Both the position numbers and the translations under genes were made by a program. Of a stretch of 14,819 nucleotides of DNA, positions 4,390 through 12,009 are shown one piece after another (position 1 is the first letter of the stretch; every line of letters starts with the position of its first letter). The notes below the pieces were generated by a model. The model had not been told where the DNA came from. It made no database searches and worked only from the letters and a program-made list of their open reading frames with translations. Source of the DNA: JAYEMH01 sp034717985 [NCBI: Candidatus Ratteibacteria bacterium] (lineage in GTDB: Bacteria > CAZDME01 > JAYEMH01); the NCBI GenBank assembly GCA_034717985.1, contig JAYEMH010000018.1:1-14819 (forward strand), written 5' to 3'.

Positions 4390-5334
4390 ATGCGGACTTC
4401 TAATGAGGCTCACCGGCCAGTAATGAAAGAGGAGATAGTTGCCAATTTAAGAATAAAGAAAAGCGGCATATATATTGATGCCACGCTTGGTGAAGGCGGG
4501 CATGCCGAGGGAATACTGAGGAAACTTGGTTCCGAGGGGTGTCTAATAGGTATTGACTGGGATGAAGAGGCAATTGAACAAGCGCGGCGGAGGCTTGATT
4601 CTTTTAAGAAGCAGGTAATCTTTGTTAGAGAAAATTACAAAGAGCTTCCGGCGATTTTGAAACAGCTCAAGATAGATAAGATTGACGGCATTCTGCTTGA
4701 TTTGGGGGTTTCTTCTTTACAACTGGAAAGCTGTCATCGTGGATTTAGTTTCCGTTTACCGGCGTTGCTGGATATGAGAATGGACAGACGCAGGAAGCTC
4801 AAGGCCGGCAATCTCATCAACAAACTTTCGGAAAATGATTTAAAAAAAATATTCTTTCAATTCGGGGAAGAACGCTATAGCAAAAAAATTGCTAAAGGCA
4901 TTGCGCAAGCGCGAAAAACAAAGCCGATAAAAACTACACTCGAATTAGCTGATATAGTAAAAACTGCTCTCCCCGGGCGAAATCGTTTTCAGCGCATTCA
5001 TCCGGCCACCCGTATTTTTCAAGCGTTGCGAATTGCCGTTAATCAGGAGCTGGATAATCTCCATGTTTTTCTAAAAGAAAGCATTTGTGTCCTGGAGAAG
5101 GGTGGAAGAATTGCGGTTATTTCCTACCATTCGTTAGAAGATAGGATCGTCAAAAGATTTTTAAAAGATTCGGCAAAAACTTGTCTCTGTCCGCAAGATT
5201 TCCCCGTCTGCCGCTGTGAAATTCATCCCCGGCTTAAAATAATTACCTCAAGGTCCATTAAACCCGAAGAAAACGAGATAAACAGCAATCCCCGCTCAAG
5301 AAGCGCCAGATTGAGAATTGCAGAAAAAATCTAA
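4390..5334 (+). CDS. rsmH: 16S rRNA (cytosine-1402-N4)-methyltransferase RsmH (MraW)
   Basis: This 314-residue protein matches the usual RsmH length. It transfers a methyl group from AdoMet to N4 of C1402 in 16S rRNA near the decoding centre. The AdoMet-binding region shows IDATLGEGGH (29-38) and the acidic GIDWDEEA (54-61). Family motifs LLDLGVSS (102-109), HRGFSF (116-121), HPATRIFQALRI (204-215) and ISYHSLEDR (244-252) are all present, as is the C-terminal SRSARLR. I chose the ATG at 4390 because AGGAAG (4375-4380) lies nine bases upstream and the protein then begins MRTSNEAHRPV, the family-like start. The longer open frame from 4279 would run through the intrinsic terminator and adds 37 low-complexity residues. 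It is the first main gene of the dcw cluster; ftsL follows three bases after its stop. Confidence 0.95.
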   Translation: MRTSNEAHRPVMKEEIVANLRIKKSGIYIDATLGEGGHAEGILRKLGSEGCLIGIDWDEEAIEQARRRLDSFKKQVIFVRENYKELPAILKQLKIDKIDGILLDLGVSSLQLESCHRGFSFRLPALLDMRMDRRRKLKAGNLINKLSENDLKKIFFQFGEERYSKKIAKGIAQARKTKPIKTTLELADIVKTALPGRNRFQRIHPATRIFQALRIAVNQELDNLHVFLKESICVLEKGGRIAVISYHSLEDRIVKRFLKDSAKTCLCPQDFPVCRCEIHPRLKIITSRSIKPEENEINSNPRSRSARLRIAEKI

Positions 5335-5337
5335 GCG

Positions 5338-5670
5338 ATGCGGTCAAAAATTAAATCGTCTTTTTATAAAAAGCGCACTACCCGGAAAGATAAAGCGAAG
5401 TTATTTACCGTTCTCAAAGGGGTGATATTAATACTTCTATCAGCCTTTAGTCTTATTTTTGTATATGTCTGGCTAAATATCGCTGTGGTCAGGAAAGGTT
5501 ACCTTCTTTCAGCCAGGAAGAAGGAAAAAAAGCAATTAGAGCAAAAGAATAAAGAATTAAAATTGGAAGTAAGTGAACTCAAATCTCTGGAGCGGATCGA
5601 AAAAATTGCCCGAGGAAAACTCAAGCTTTCCGAACCCAAAGAAAGCGAAATCCTCTGGATAAAACGATGA
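5338..5670 (+). CDS. ftsL: Cell division protein FtsL-like
   Basis: This 110-residue bitopic membrane protein has a basic cytoplasmic N terminus (1-25), one transmembrane helix (about 27-48) and a periplasmic coiled coil (about 58-85) ending in SLERIEKIARGKLKLSEP, the IEkiA..kLgl-type signature of FtsL/DivIC proteins. In the divisome FtsL forms a trimeric coiled-coil complex with FtsB and FtsQ and helps activate FtsW-FtsI. The identification rests on topology, signature and position between rsmH and ftsI, since FtsL diverges fast in sequence. It starts three bases after rsmH and overlaps ftsI by four bases (ATGA), so translation is probably coupled across all three. Confidence 0.87.
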   Translation: MRSKIKSSFYKKRTTRKDKAKLFTVLKGVILILLSAFSLIFVYVWLNIAVVRKGYLLSARKKEKKQLEQKNKELKLEVSELKSLERIEKIARGKLKLSEPKESEILWIKR

Positions 5671-7658
5671 AGAAAACTCAGTTTATCTTCCGCGGCTATT
5701 TACTCATAAGTGTTTTTGTTATTCTGATTCTCGGGCTTTTTCTTTATCTTTATTATCTTCAGGTTGTAGAGCACTCACGCTTCTATAAAAGAGCTCAGAG
5801 TCAGCATTACTTTACCCTGCAGACCGAAATGGAACGGGGAATGATTTTTGATTGTCAGGGTAAGCCTTTAGCCGTCAGTCTTGAAGTAGATTCAATTTAT
5901 GCCGAGCCCCAAAAAATAAAAGATGCGGTCTCTCAAGCGCAAAAACTAAAAGGTTTAATTAAAAAAGATTACCGTTGGATAAAAAAGCAGTTGGAAAAGG
6001 ATTGTTATTTTGTCTGGCTGGCCAGGAAAGTCGAACCTGAATGCTCAGAGGCTTTGCGGGATTTAAATTTAGAAGGGATAGGCATTTTGAAGGAATATCG
6101 GCGTTTCTATCCTCAGGGAAATTTAGCGGCGCATCTGTTGGGGTTTGTCGGCATGGACAACCATGGATTAGAAGGGTTGGAAAAATATTATGAAAACATG
6201 CTTTATCCTCCCCGGCGCAAGTCCGTAGTGGAAAGAGATGCTTTAGGGCAGAGGGTAAACCTGGAAGAGGGAGAGTTTTCTTCAAGGAAACCTTTTAGTT
6301 TAACGCTGACTATTGATGAGACTATCCAGCATATTGCTGAAAAAGAATTAGACATGGTTTTTCAAGAAACATCCGCTAAAGCTGCCCAGTTAATAGTAAT
6401 GCGGCCGCGCACCGGAGAAATTTTAGCTTTGGTTAACCGGCCGGCTTTTGACCCCAACCGGTTCACCAAGTATGGGCCGGTTCACTGGCGTAACCGCGTC
6501 GTTACCGATAGCTACGAACCGGGCTCTTCGTTCAAAGCAATTTCTGCGGCCGCTGCTTTAGAAGAAAACGCAGTTAGGCCGGAGGATAAATTCTTTTGTG
6601 AGAACGGTTCGTTTCGATTTTATCGTCGGACCATTCATGACCACGAACCTAAAGGATGGCTTACTTTTCGGGGAATAGTAGAGGTATCCAGCAATATCGG
6701 TATGACCAAAGCGGCCCTGCTTTTGGGAAAGGAAAAATTATCTAAATATATTCGTCAATTCGGTTTTGGAGAATGTACCGGCGTGGATATGCCTGGTGAG
6801 ATAAAAGGAATTTTGCGTCCGGTAAACCAGTGGACAAAATCTTCTATGGGTGCTCTTCCTTTTGGGCAGGAAATTTCCGTAACCCCCCTTCAACTGATAA
6901 ATGCGGTTTCTACCATTGCTAACAGAGGTTTAATGATGCAGCCATACGTAGTTAAAGAAATTCGGGATAAGCAAGGGGAATTAATAAAGAAGTTTAGACC
7001 TCACATAAAAAGGAGGGTTATTTCATCCCATACTGCCCAAATTTTAACTGAAATGCTTGAGGGAGTAATTATCTCAGGCACGGGCAGGCTGGCTCGGGTT
7101 CCCGGCTACCGGGTGGCGGGGAAAACCGGCACCGCCCAGAAATTCGATTTAAAATTAGGAAAATATTCCCAGGATAAATCCATTGTTTCTTTTGTCGGTT
7201 TTGCCCCGGTAGAGAATCCGGCCGTTGCCGTGCTGGTTATGGTTGATGAGCCGGCGGGCATTGCCTGGGGAGGAACCCTTGCCGCGCCGGTTTTTAACCG
7301 GGTAGTAAGCAAAAGTCTCGGCTATTTACAAATTTCTCCTCTGGAAGAGCAGAAAGAAAAGACCCCCTTAGAAGTTTCCGAGCCCCGGCAAAAAGCGGCC
7401 GGTTTCGCCAAAAGCGGCGGCCAACGCCTGAAGGCACAAGCTTCGACGGATAGATCCGGCGGCTTACTTCTAACAGATCAAGTTATGCCCGACCTGAAAG
7501 GGCAGGCTATCCGGGAGAGCTTGGAGAATTTAGCTCTATTTAATCTAAATGTTGAAATTAAAGGTTCTGGTTTTCTTCATTCACAGAAGCCTTCCCCAGG
7601 GGAAAAGGTTAACCAGGGAGGATCTTGTTTTTTAGAGTTTGCACCTGCTTATCATTAA
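5667..7658 (+). CDS. ftsI: Septal peptidoglycan transpeptidase FtsI/PBP with C-terminal PASTA domain
   Basis: This 663-residue class B penicillin-binding protein cross-links peptidoglycan at the septum as partner of FtsW. It has an N-terminal membrane anchor (about 10-31), a PBP dimerisation domain (about 50-190) and a transpeptidase domain (about 210-550). The three catalytic motifs are intact: S287-S-F-K290 with the nucleophilic serine, S341-S-N343, and K486-T-G488. A linker rich in Lys, Ser, Gly and Gln (about 558-605) leads to one PASTA domain (about 606-660), beginning VMPDLKGQAIRESL. The PASTA end resembles SpoVD/PBP2x-type proteins and is absent from E. coli FtsI. It overlaps ftsL by four bases and is followed by an 80-bp repeat-bearing gap before murE. 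Confidence 0.94.
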   Translation: MKKTQFIFRGYLLISVFVILILGLFLYLYYLQVVEHSRFYKRAQSQHYFTLQTEMERGMIFDCQGKPLAVSLEVDSIYAEPQKIKDAVSQAQKLKGLIKKDYRWIKKQLEKDCYFVWLARKVEPECSEALRDLNLEGIGILKEYRRFYPQGNLAAHLLGFVGMDNHGLEGLEKYYENMLYPPRRKSVVERDALGQRVNLEEGEFSSRKPFSLTLTIDETIQHIAEKELDMVFQETSAKAAQLIVMRPRTGEILALVNRPAFDPNRFTKYGPVHWRNRVVTDSYEPGSSFKAISAAAALEENAVRPEDKFFCENGSFRFYRRTIHDHEPKGWLTFRGIVEVSSNIGMTKAALLLGKEKLSKYIRQFGFGECTGVDMPGEIKGILRPVNQWTKSSMGALPFGQEISVTPLQLINAVSTIANRGLMMQPYVVKEIRDKQGELIKKFRPHIKRRVISSHTAQILTEMLEGVIISGTGRLARVPGYRVAGKTGTAQKFDLKLGKYSQDKSIVSFVGFAPVENPAVAVLVMVDEPAGIAWGGTLAAPVFNRVVSKSLGYLQISPLEEQKEKTPLEVSEPRQKAAGFAKSGGQRLKAQASTDRSGGLLLTDQVMPDLKGQAIRESLENLALFNLNVEIKGSGFLHSQKPSPGEKVNQGGSCFLEFAPAYH

Positions 7659-7661
7659 GGA

Positions 7662-7723
7662 TTTAATCTGTGTAATCTAAATTTTAATCGGTGTAATCAA
7701 GGGAGGCGCTTTTGTGCCGCCCT
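7662..7723 (+). repeat. Direct repeat and GC palindrome in the ftsI-murE gap
   Basis: TTTAATCTGTGTAATC (7662-7677) and TTTAATCGGTGTAATC (7683-7698) are direct copies with one mismatch. They are followed by an inverted repeat AGGGAGGC/GCCGCCCT (7700-7707, 7716-7723; 7 of 8 pairs). There is no T-run, so it is not a terminator. The layout of AT-rich direct repeats plus a GC-rich palindrome resembles the mraY-murD gap. Confidence 0.65.
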
Positions 7724-7738
7724 ATTAAGGAATGTCGG

Positions 7739-9283
7739 ATGAAAAAGACCTGGATTTTAAAGGAACTTCTTCAGCCTCTTACGGCAGAAAAAGTTAAAGG
7801 CGACCTAAGGCAGGAAATCAGGGGAATAGCTTATGATTCCCGCCGGGTAGAAGATGATTATCTTTTTTTCGCCATTCCGGGTTTGAAAAATAATGGAACG
7901 AACTTTATCTATGAGGCCGTCAAGCGGGGAGCGAAAGCTATAGTTACCCAGAAAGATTTGCCGGACTGTTCCGGCGGCCATAAAGGCGTATCATATATTG
8001 CCGTTGGCGACGCCCGAGAGGCGCTTTCCCGGGTTTCTTCGGTCTTTTGCGGTTTTCCTTCCCGGCGGCTTAAAGTTATCGGTATCACCGGCACCAATGG
8101 AAAAACATCTACCGCCTATCTGCTTGAGTCTATCCTTAAGGCCGCTCATCTTAAAGTCGGAGTAATTGGGACGATTAATTATCGAATGGGGAAACAAATT
8201 ATTCCTGCCGTTCGGACCACCCCTGAATCTTTGGATCTTCACCTTCTTCTCAGGGAGATGGTTGTCTCCGGCATAACGCACGTGATTATGGAGGTTTCAT
8301 CTCACGCCCTGGCCCAGAGGCGGGTTTCCCGGATAGATTTCGATGTTGGCATATTTACTAATTTAAGCCATGATCACCTGGATTACCATAAGAGTATGGA
8401 GAACTATTTCTCCAGCAAGAATCTTCTTTTTGAGCAGTTAGGCCTGGCTTCTCAACGGGAGGGGCGAAGAATTAGCGTCCTTAATGGCGATGACCCGGCG
8501 AGCACAAGAATTCTCCAGAGGCTGGAAGCTTTTCCTCAAGTGGAAATTTTATCCTTTGGCCTGGGGGATAAAAATTCCCTTCAAGCCAAGGTAGTTGAGT
8601 CTAAGCCGGCCGCCAGCCGCTTTTTAATAAAAAACGGTTTAGAGAATATCGAAGTGAACCTGGCGCTTCCAGGCAAGCATAACCTTTATAATGCTTTAGC
8701 GGCGGCCGCTTGCAGCGCCGGTTTAGGAATAAATTCTAAGTTTATCAAAGAAGGCTTAGAAAAAGCAAAACATATTCCCGGGCGATTTGAATTTATAGGA
8801 AAGGACATGCCTTTTAAAATAGCTGTTGATTACGCCCATACCGAAGAGGCCTTAAGAAATATTTTAGAAGCCTCCAGGGATTTTAATCCGAAGCGGGTAA
8901 TTTTGGTGTTTGGCTGCGGCGGAGACCGGGATAAATCGAAACGGCCCCTGATGGGAAGGGTGGCCGGGGAGTTAGCTCATTTTTCCATTCTTACTTCTGA
9001 TAATCCGAGAAGCGAGCCTCCGGAGAAAATTATTGCTGATATCGAGGCGGGGTTCGGCTCTAAGAAAAATTATCAGGTGATTTTAGATCGCTGCCAGGCA
9101 ATAGAGTCTGCTTTAAAGATGGCCAGGCCCGATGAGATGATAATTATTGCCGGGAAGGGTCATGAGACTTATCAAATTTACAAAGATGCGGTTATCCCTT
9201 TTGATGATAGAGAAGCGGTCAAAAGAATCTTAGGAGAGATGGGATTGACGGAAGACGGAAGAGGGAAGACGAAAAACGGGTGA
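7739..9283 (+). CDS. murE: UDP-MurNAc-tripeptide synthetase MurE (meso-DAP adding)
   Basis: This 514-residue cytoplasmic Mur ligase uses ATP to add the third amino acid to UDP-MurNAc-L-Ala-D-Glu. The N-terminal UDP-binding domain (about 1-100) contains YDSRRVEDDYLFFA. The central ATPase domain starts with the P-loop GTNGKTS (from G118), followed by TTPESL, EVSSHAL and NLSHDHLDYH. The C-terminal domain carries D421-N-P-R424, the motif that selects meso-diaminopimelate rather than lysine. I chose the ATG at 7739, with AAGGAA at 7727-7732 upstream; a TTG at 7712 is in frame but lies inside the GC palindrome. The last dozen codons (about 9247-9280) are a purine-rich simple sequence (GACGGAAGA-like) and may be a late addition. 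murF begins six bases after the stop. Confidence 0.95.
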   Translation: MKKTWILKELLQPLTAEKVKGDLRQEIRGIAYDSRRVEDDYLFFAIPGLKNNGTNFIYEAVKRGAKAIVTQKDLPDCSGGHKGVSYIAVGDAREALSRVSSVFCGFPSRRLKVIGITGTNGKTSTAYLLESILKAAHLKVGVIGTINYRMGKQIIPAVRTTPESLDLHLLLREMVVSGITHVIMEVSSHALAQRRVSRIDFDVGIFTNLSHDHLDYHKSMENYFSSKNLLFEQLGLASQREGRRISVLNGDDPASTRILQRLEAFPQVEILSFGLGDKNSLQAKVVESKPAASRFLIKNGLENIEVNLALPGKHNLYNALAAAACSAGLGINSKFIKEGLEKAKHIPGRFEFIGKDMPFKIAVDYAHTEEALRNILEASRDFNPKRVILVFGCGGDRDKSKRPLMGRVAGELAHFSILTSDNPRSEPPEKIIADIEAGFGSKKNYQVILDRCQAIESALKMARPDEMIIIAGKGHETYQIYKDAVIPFDDREAVKRILGEMGLTEDGRGKTKNG

Positions 9284-9289
9284 TGAGAA

Positions 9290-10666
9290 ATGGCTTTCAT
9301 GCTTTCCGAGATTTTAAAATGGACTGATGGGGAACTTCTTAATTCAACGGAATCTCTTCTTTCATTCAAGCATGTTGGGATAGACTCGCGAAAGACTGAA
9401 AAAGGAGAGCTGTTTATTGCCGTTCGAGGCAAACGCTTTGATGGACACGATTTCCTGATGAGCGCTTTTTCCAAAGGGGCTAAAGGGGCGGTGGTTTCCA
9501 GACTGCCAGAAGGTTCTTCCCGATATTTCGGATCGGATAAGTTTGTTTTGATTAAAGTCAAAGATACCATAGCCGCCCTGCAGGATATCTCAACTCATTA
9601 CCGAAGGAAATTCAAATTAAAAGTGGTTGCCGTAACCGGCAGCAACGGTAAAACCACCACTAAAGATTTACTCGCCCATATTCTCCAGCGTAAATTTTCA
9701 GTTTTGAAGTCAACCGGAAACTTCAACAATCAAATCGGTCTTCCCTTGAGTTTATGCCGGATTAAAGAAAAACATCAGGCAGCCGTCCTTGAATTAGGGA
9801 TGAGTTCTCGGGGGGAAATAAAGCTGCTTTCGGAGCTATCCAGACCGCAATTCGGGATAATTACCAATGTCAGCCCGGCCCATCTTCAGTTTCTTGGAAG
9901 TCTGGAAAATGCGGCGAAAGCTAAGGCGGAATTAATCGAATTTTTAGGGAAAGACGATATCGCCATTTTAAATAATGACGATCCTTATGTGCGTCAGATG
10001 AAAAATAAAGTTAAAGGAGAAATAGTCACCTTTGGAATAAAAGAAAAATCAGACTTTCAAGCTCAAGATATCAACTGCGGAAATTTTTCGCATTTAACTT
10101 TCAAGATTAACGGTCAGATTAAAATTTTTCTTTCTCTTTTAGGCAGGCATAATATTTATAATGCCCTGGCCGCCTGTGCGGCTGCTCGTCGGTTGGGCTT
10201 GAGCTGGGATGATATAGAATGCGCTTTGGCAGATTTTTCCGCTCCACCGATGCGCATGGAATTTAAACAAGCCGGCGGTTTCAATATTATTAACGATGCT
10301 TATAACGCTAATCCCCAATCTATGAGAGCGGCGATTGAGTCCCTGTTAAATCTTAGAACCAGAGGGAAAAAGATTTTGGTTTTAGGCGATATGTTGGAGT
10401 TGGGAGATTTTAGCGCTAACGCTCACCGCCAACTCGGAGAAGAAGCAGGTAAATCCGGGATTGATTATTTACTGACGGTTGGGAATTTTTCCCGTTTGAC
10501 CGCCCGGGGAGCAGTTCGTTCCGGAATGGCTTCCAACCGCATTTTTCACTCCGGTTCTCTGGAAGAAGTCCTTTCGATTTTGAGAAATATAGCCGGGAGG
10601 GAAGATATTGTTTTAATTAAAGGCTCCCGGGCAATGCAGTTAGAACGGATAATAGAGAGAAATTAA
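9290..10666 (+). CDS. murF: UDP-MurNAc-tripeptide--D-Ala-D-Ala ligase MurF
   Basis: This 458-residue cytoplasmic Mur ligase adds D-alanyl-D-alanine to UDP-MurNAc-tripeptide, giving the pentapeptide precursor used by MraY. The N-terminal domain has IDSRKTEKGELFIAVRG (31-47). The ATP site is G117-S-N-G-K-T-T123, followed by the MurF-typical KSTGNFNNQIGLPLSL and LELGMSSRGEI. The C-terminal part holds NDAYNANPQSM and LGDMLELG, both characteristic of MurF. The length is normal. A second in-frame ATG at 9299 is an alternative start; no strong Shine-Dalgarno precedes either, and the six-base gap to murE suggests translational coupling. Confidence 0.95.
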   Translation: MAFMLSEILKWTDGELLNSTESLLSFKHVGIDSRKTEKGELFIAVRGKRFDGHDFLMSAFSKGAKGAVVSRLPEGSSRYFGSDKFVLIKVKDTIAALQDISTHYRRKFKLKVVAVTGSNGKTTTKDLLAHILQRKFSVLKSTGNFNNQIGLPLSLCRIKEKHQAAVLELGMSSRGEIKLLSELSRPQFGIITNVSPAHLQFLGSLENAAKAKAELIEFLGKDDIAILNNDDPYVRQMKNKVKGEIVTFGIKEKSDFQAQDINCGNFSHLTFKINGQIKIFLSLLGRHNIYNALAACAAARRLGLSWDDIECALADFSAPPMRMEFKQAGGFNIINDAYNANPQSMRAAIESLLNLRTRGKKILVLGDMLELGDFSANAHRQLGEEAGKSGIDYLLTVGNFSRLTARGAVRSGMASNRIFHSGSLEEVLSILRNIAGREDIVLIKGSRAMQLERIIERN

Positions 10667-10668
10667 TA

Positions 10669-11763
10669 ATGCTTTATAACTGGCTTTATCCTTTTCGCGA
10701 TCAATGGTTTGTTTTTAATCTTTTCCGTTATATTACCTTCCGGGCGGCCGGGGCAATGGTAACCGCTCTTTTAATCAGCGTCATTTTAGGCCCTTTTTTG
10801 ATCAAGTACCTTAAGAAATTTGAATTTGAAGAAAAAATTCGTAAAGGCGATGTTTTCCCCTTATACGAGCTGCACAAAGGAAAAGAAGGTACCCCGACCA
10901 TGGGAGGTTTATTGATTTTAACGGCCATAGTTATTTCCAGTTTTCTCTGGGCTAACTTTGATACCCGCAGTATCGGTTTAGTTTTATTTTCTACGGTTTC
11001 CTTAGGAATTATCGGCTTTATCGATGATTATCTTAAAGTCAGAAAATTGTCAGCCGGGTTAGGCGCGGCGGCCAAATTTATCGGTCAATTTATTCTCGGC
11101 TTGCTCATCGGGATTTATCTATTCAAATTTCCTTTGATAGCCCAATATGCCAGCAAACTCAATATTCCTTTTTTTAAGGATTTGTGGGTTCAGCTGGGAG
11201 TGTTTTATATTTTATTTGTCGCTTTGGTGATTGTAAGCACCTCCAATGCGGTTAATCTTACGGACGGATTGGATGGATTAGCTATTGGCTGTATAATTAT
11301 TGCCGCTTTAGCTTTTACCGGAATTGCCTACGTTTGCGGCAACTTCCGCTTTGCCGATTACCTGAATATTGCTTATGTCCCCGGGGCCGGAGAATTAGCG
11401 GTTTTTTGCGCCAGCCTCATCGGGGCTGGTTTGGGTTTTCTCTGGTATAACTGTCATCCGGCACAGGTTTTTATGGGGGACACCGGCTCCTTGGCTCTGG
11501 GAGGGGCTTTAGGAACGGTGGCCGTCATCATTAAGCAGGAGTTAGTTTTAATTATTGTCGGCGGCATTTTTATTTTAGAGGCATTTTCGGTAATTTTACA
11601 GGTGATTTACTTTCGTTTTACCAAAAAAAGGCTTTTTCTTATTGCTCCCCTGCATCACCATTTTGAAGCTCAGGGCTGGCCGGAATCAAAAATAATTATT
11701 CGTTTCTGGATTTTAGCGGCCATCTTTGCTTTGCTAAGCCTAAGCACCTTAAAGATAAGATAA
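10669..11763 (+). CDS. mraY: Phospho-MurNAc-pentapeptide transferase MraY
   Basis: This 364-residue polytopic membrane enzyme transfers phospho-MurNAc-pentapeptide from UDP to undecaprenyl phosphate, making lipid I on the inner face of the cytoplasmic membrane. About ten hydrophobic segments are evident. Family motifs are intact: GKEGTPTMGG (71-80), FIDDYLKVRK with D119-D120, NLTDGLDGLA with D199, FMGDTGSLALGG with D271, and PLHHHFE with H329-H331. The aspartates and histidines are those linked to Mg2+ binding and catalysis in this family. It starts two bases after the murF stop. A 246-bp gap full of repeats separates it from murD, so the tight gene packing breaks here. Confidence 0.96.
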   Translation: MLYNWLYPFRDQWFVFNLFRYITFRAAGAMVTALLISVILGPFLIKYLKKFEFEEKIRKGDVFPLYELHKGKEGTPTMGGLLILTAIVISSFLWANFDTRSIGLVLFSTVSLGIIGFIDDYLKVRKLSAGLGAAAKFIGQFILGLLIGIYLFKFPLIAQYASKLNIPFFKDLWVQLGVFYILFVALVIVSTSNAVNLTDGLDGLAIGCIIIAALAFTGIAYVCGNFRFADYLNIAYVPGAGELAVFCASLIGAGLGFLWYNCHPAQVFMGDTGSLALGGALGTVAVIIKQELVLIIVGGIFILEAFSVILQVIYFRFTKKRLFLIAPLHHHFEAQGWPESKIIIRFWILAAIFALLSLSTLKIR

Positions 11764-11775
11764 AAAAATATTTTT

Positions 11776-11849
11776 AACCACAGAGTTCACAGAGAAAAAT
11801 AAGAAAAAAGAAATAAAAATAACCGCAGGTGAACACGGATGAACACAGG
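11776..11849 (+). repeat. Intergenic CACAGAG/GAACACRGATGAAC-type repeats
   Basis: The segment contains ACAGAGTTCACAGAG (two ACAGAG units, 11780-11794) and, after an A-rich run, GGTGAACACGGATGAACACAGG (two GAACAC units, 11828-11849). Similar strings are, from memory, a common intergenic filler in uncultured anaerobes. No ORF or clear terminator is visible. Confidence 0.5.
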
Positions 11850-11877
11850 GGAAAGAAACAAAATCAAACCGAAATCT

Positions 11878-11974
11878 TGTAGGGGACGGGCATGCCCGTC
11901 CCTCTAATATAGAATAAATCAACCAATATAAAATCAAGGGTAAGGCAAAGGGTCAGGCATGCCTGACCCCTACA
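11878..11974 (+). repeat. Pair of GCATGC-centred palindromes in inverted arrangement
   Basis: Two perfect 20-bp palindromes, GGGACGGGCATGCCCGTCCC (11883-11902) and GGGTCAGGCATGCCTGACCC (11950-11969), share the GGCATGCC core and GGG/CCC ends but differ in the stem. The outer ends are TGTAGGGG (11878-11885) and CCCCTACA (11967-11974), an exact inverted pair, so the two face each other like a REP doublet. A decayed relative lies at 1030-1046. They lie in the mraY-murD gap and could form hairpins in the operon mRNA. Confidence 0.8.
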
Positions 11975-12009
11975 GGTTAATTGTGATAAAGATTTATAAT
12001 TTACTTTCC

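Noticed and set aside
11749-11937. A 62-codon minus-strand frame in the mraY-murD gap.
   Set aside because: It covers repeats and a palindrome, has biased composition, and has no recognisable motif or ribosome site.
11959-12009. A MurD start at the ATG at 11959.
   Set aside because: This ATG lies within a 20-bp palindrome, and the added residues are not MurD-like.
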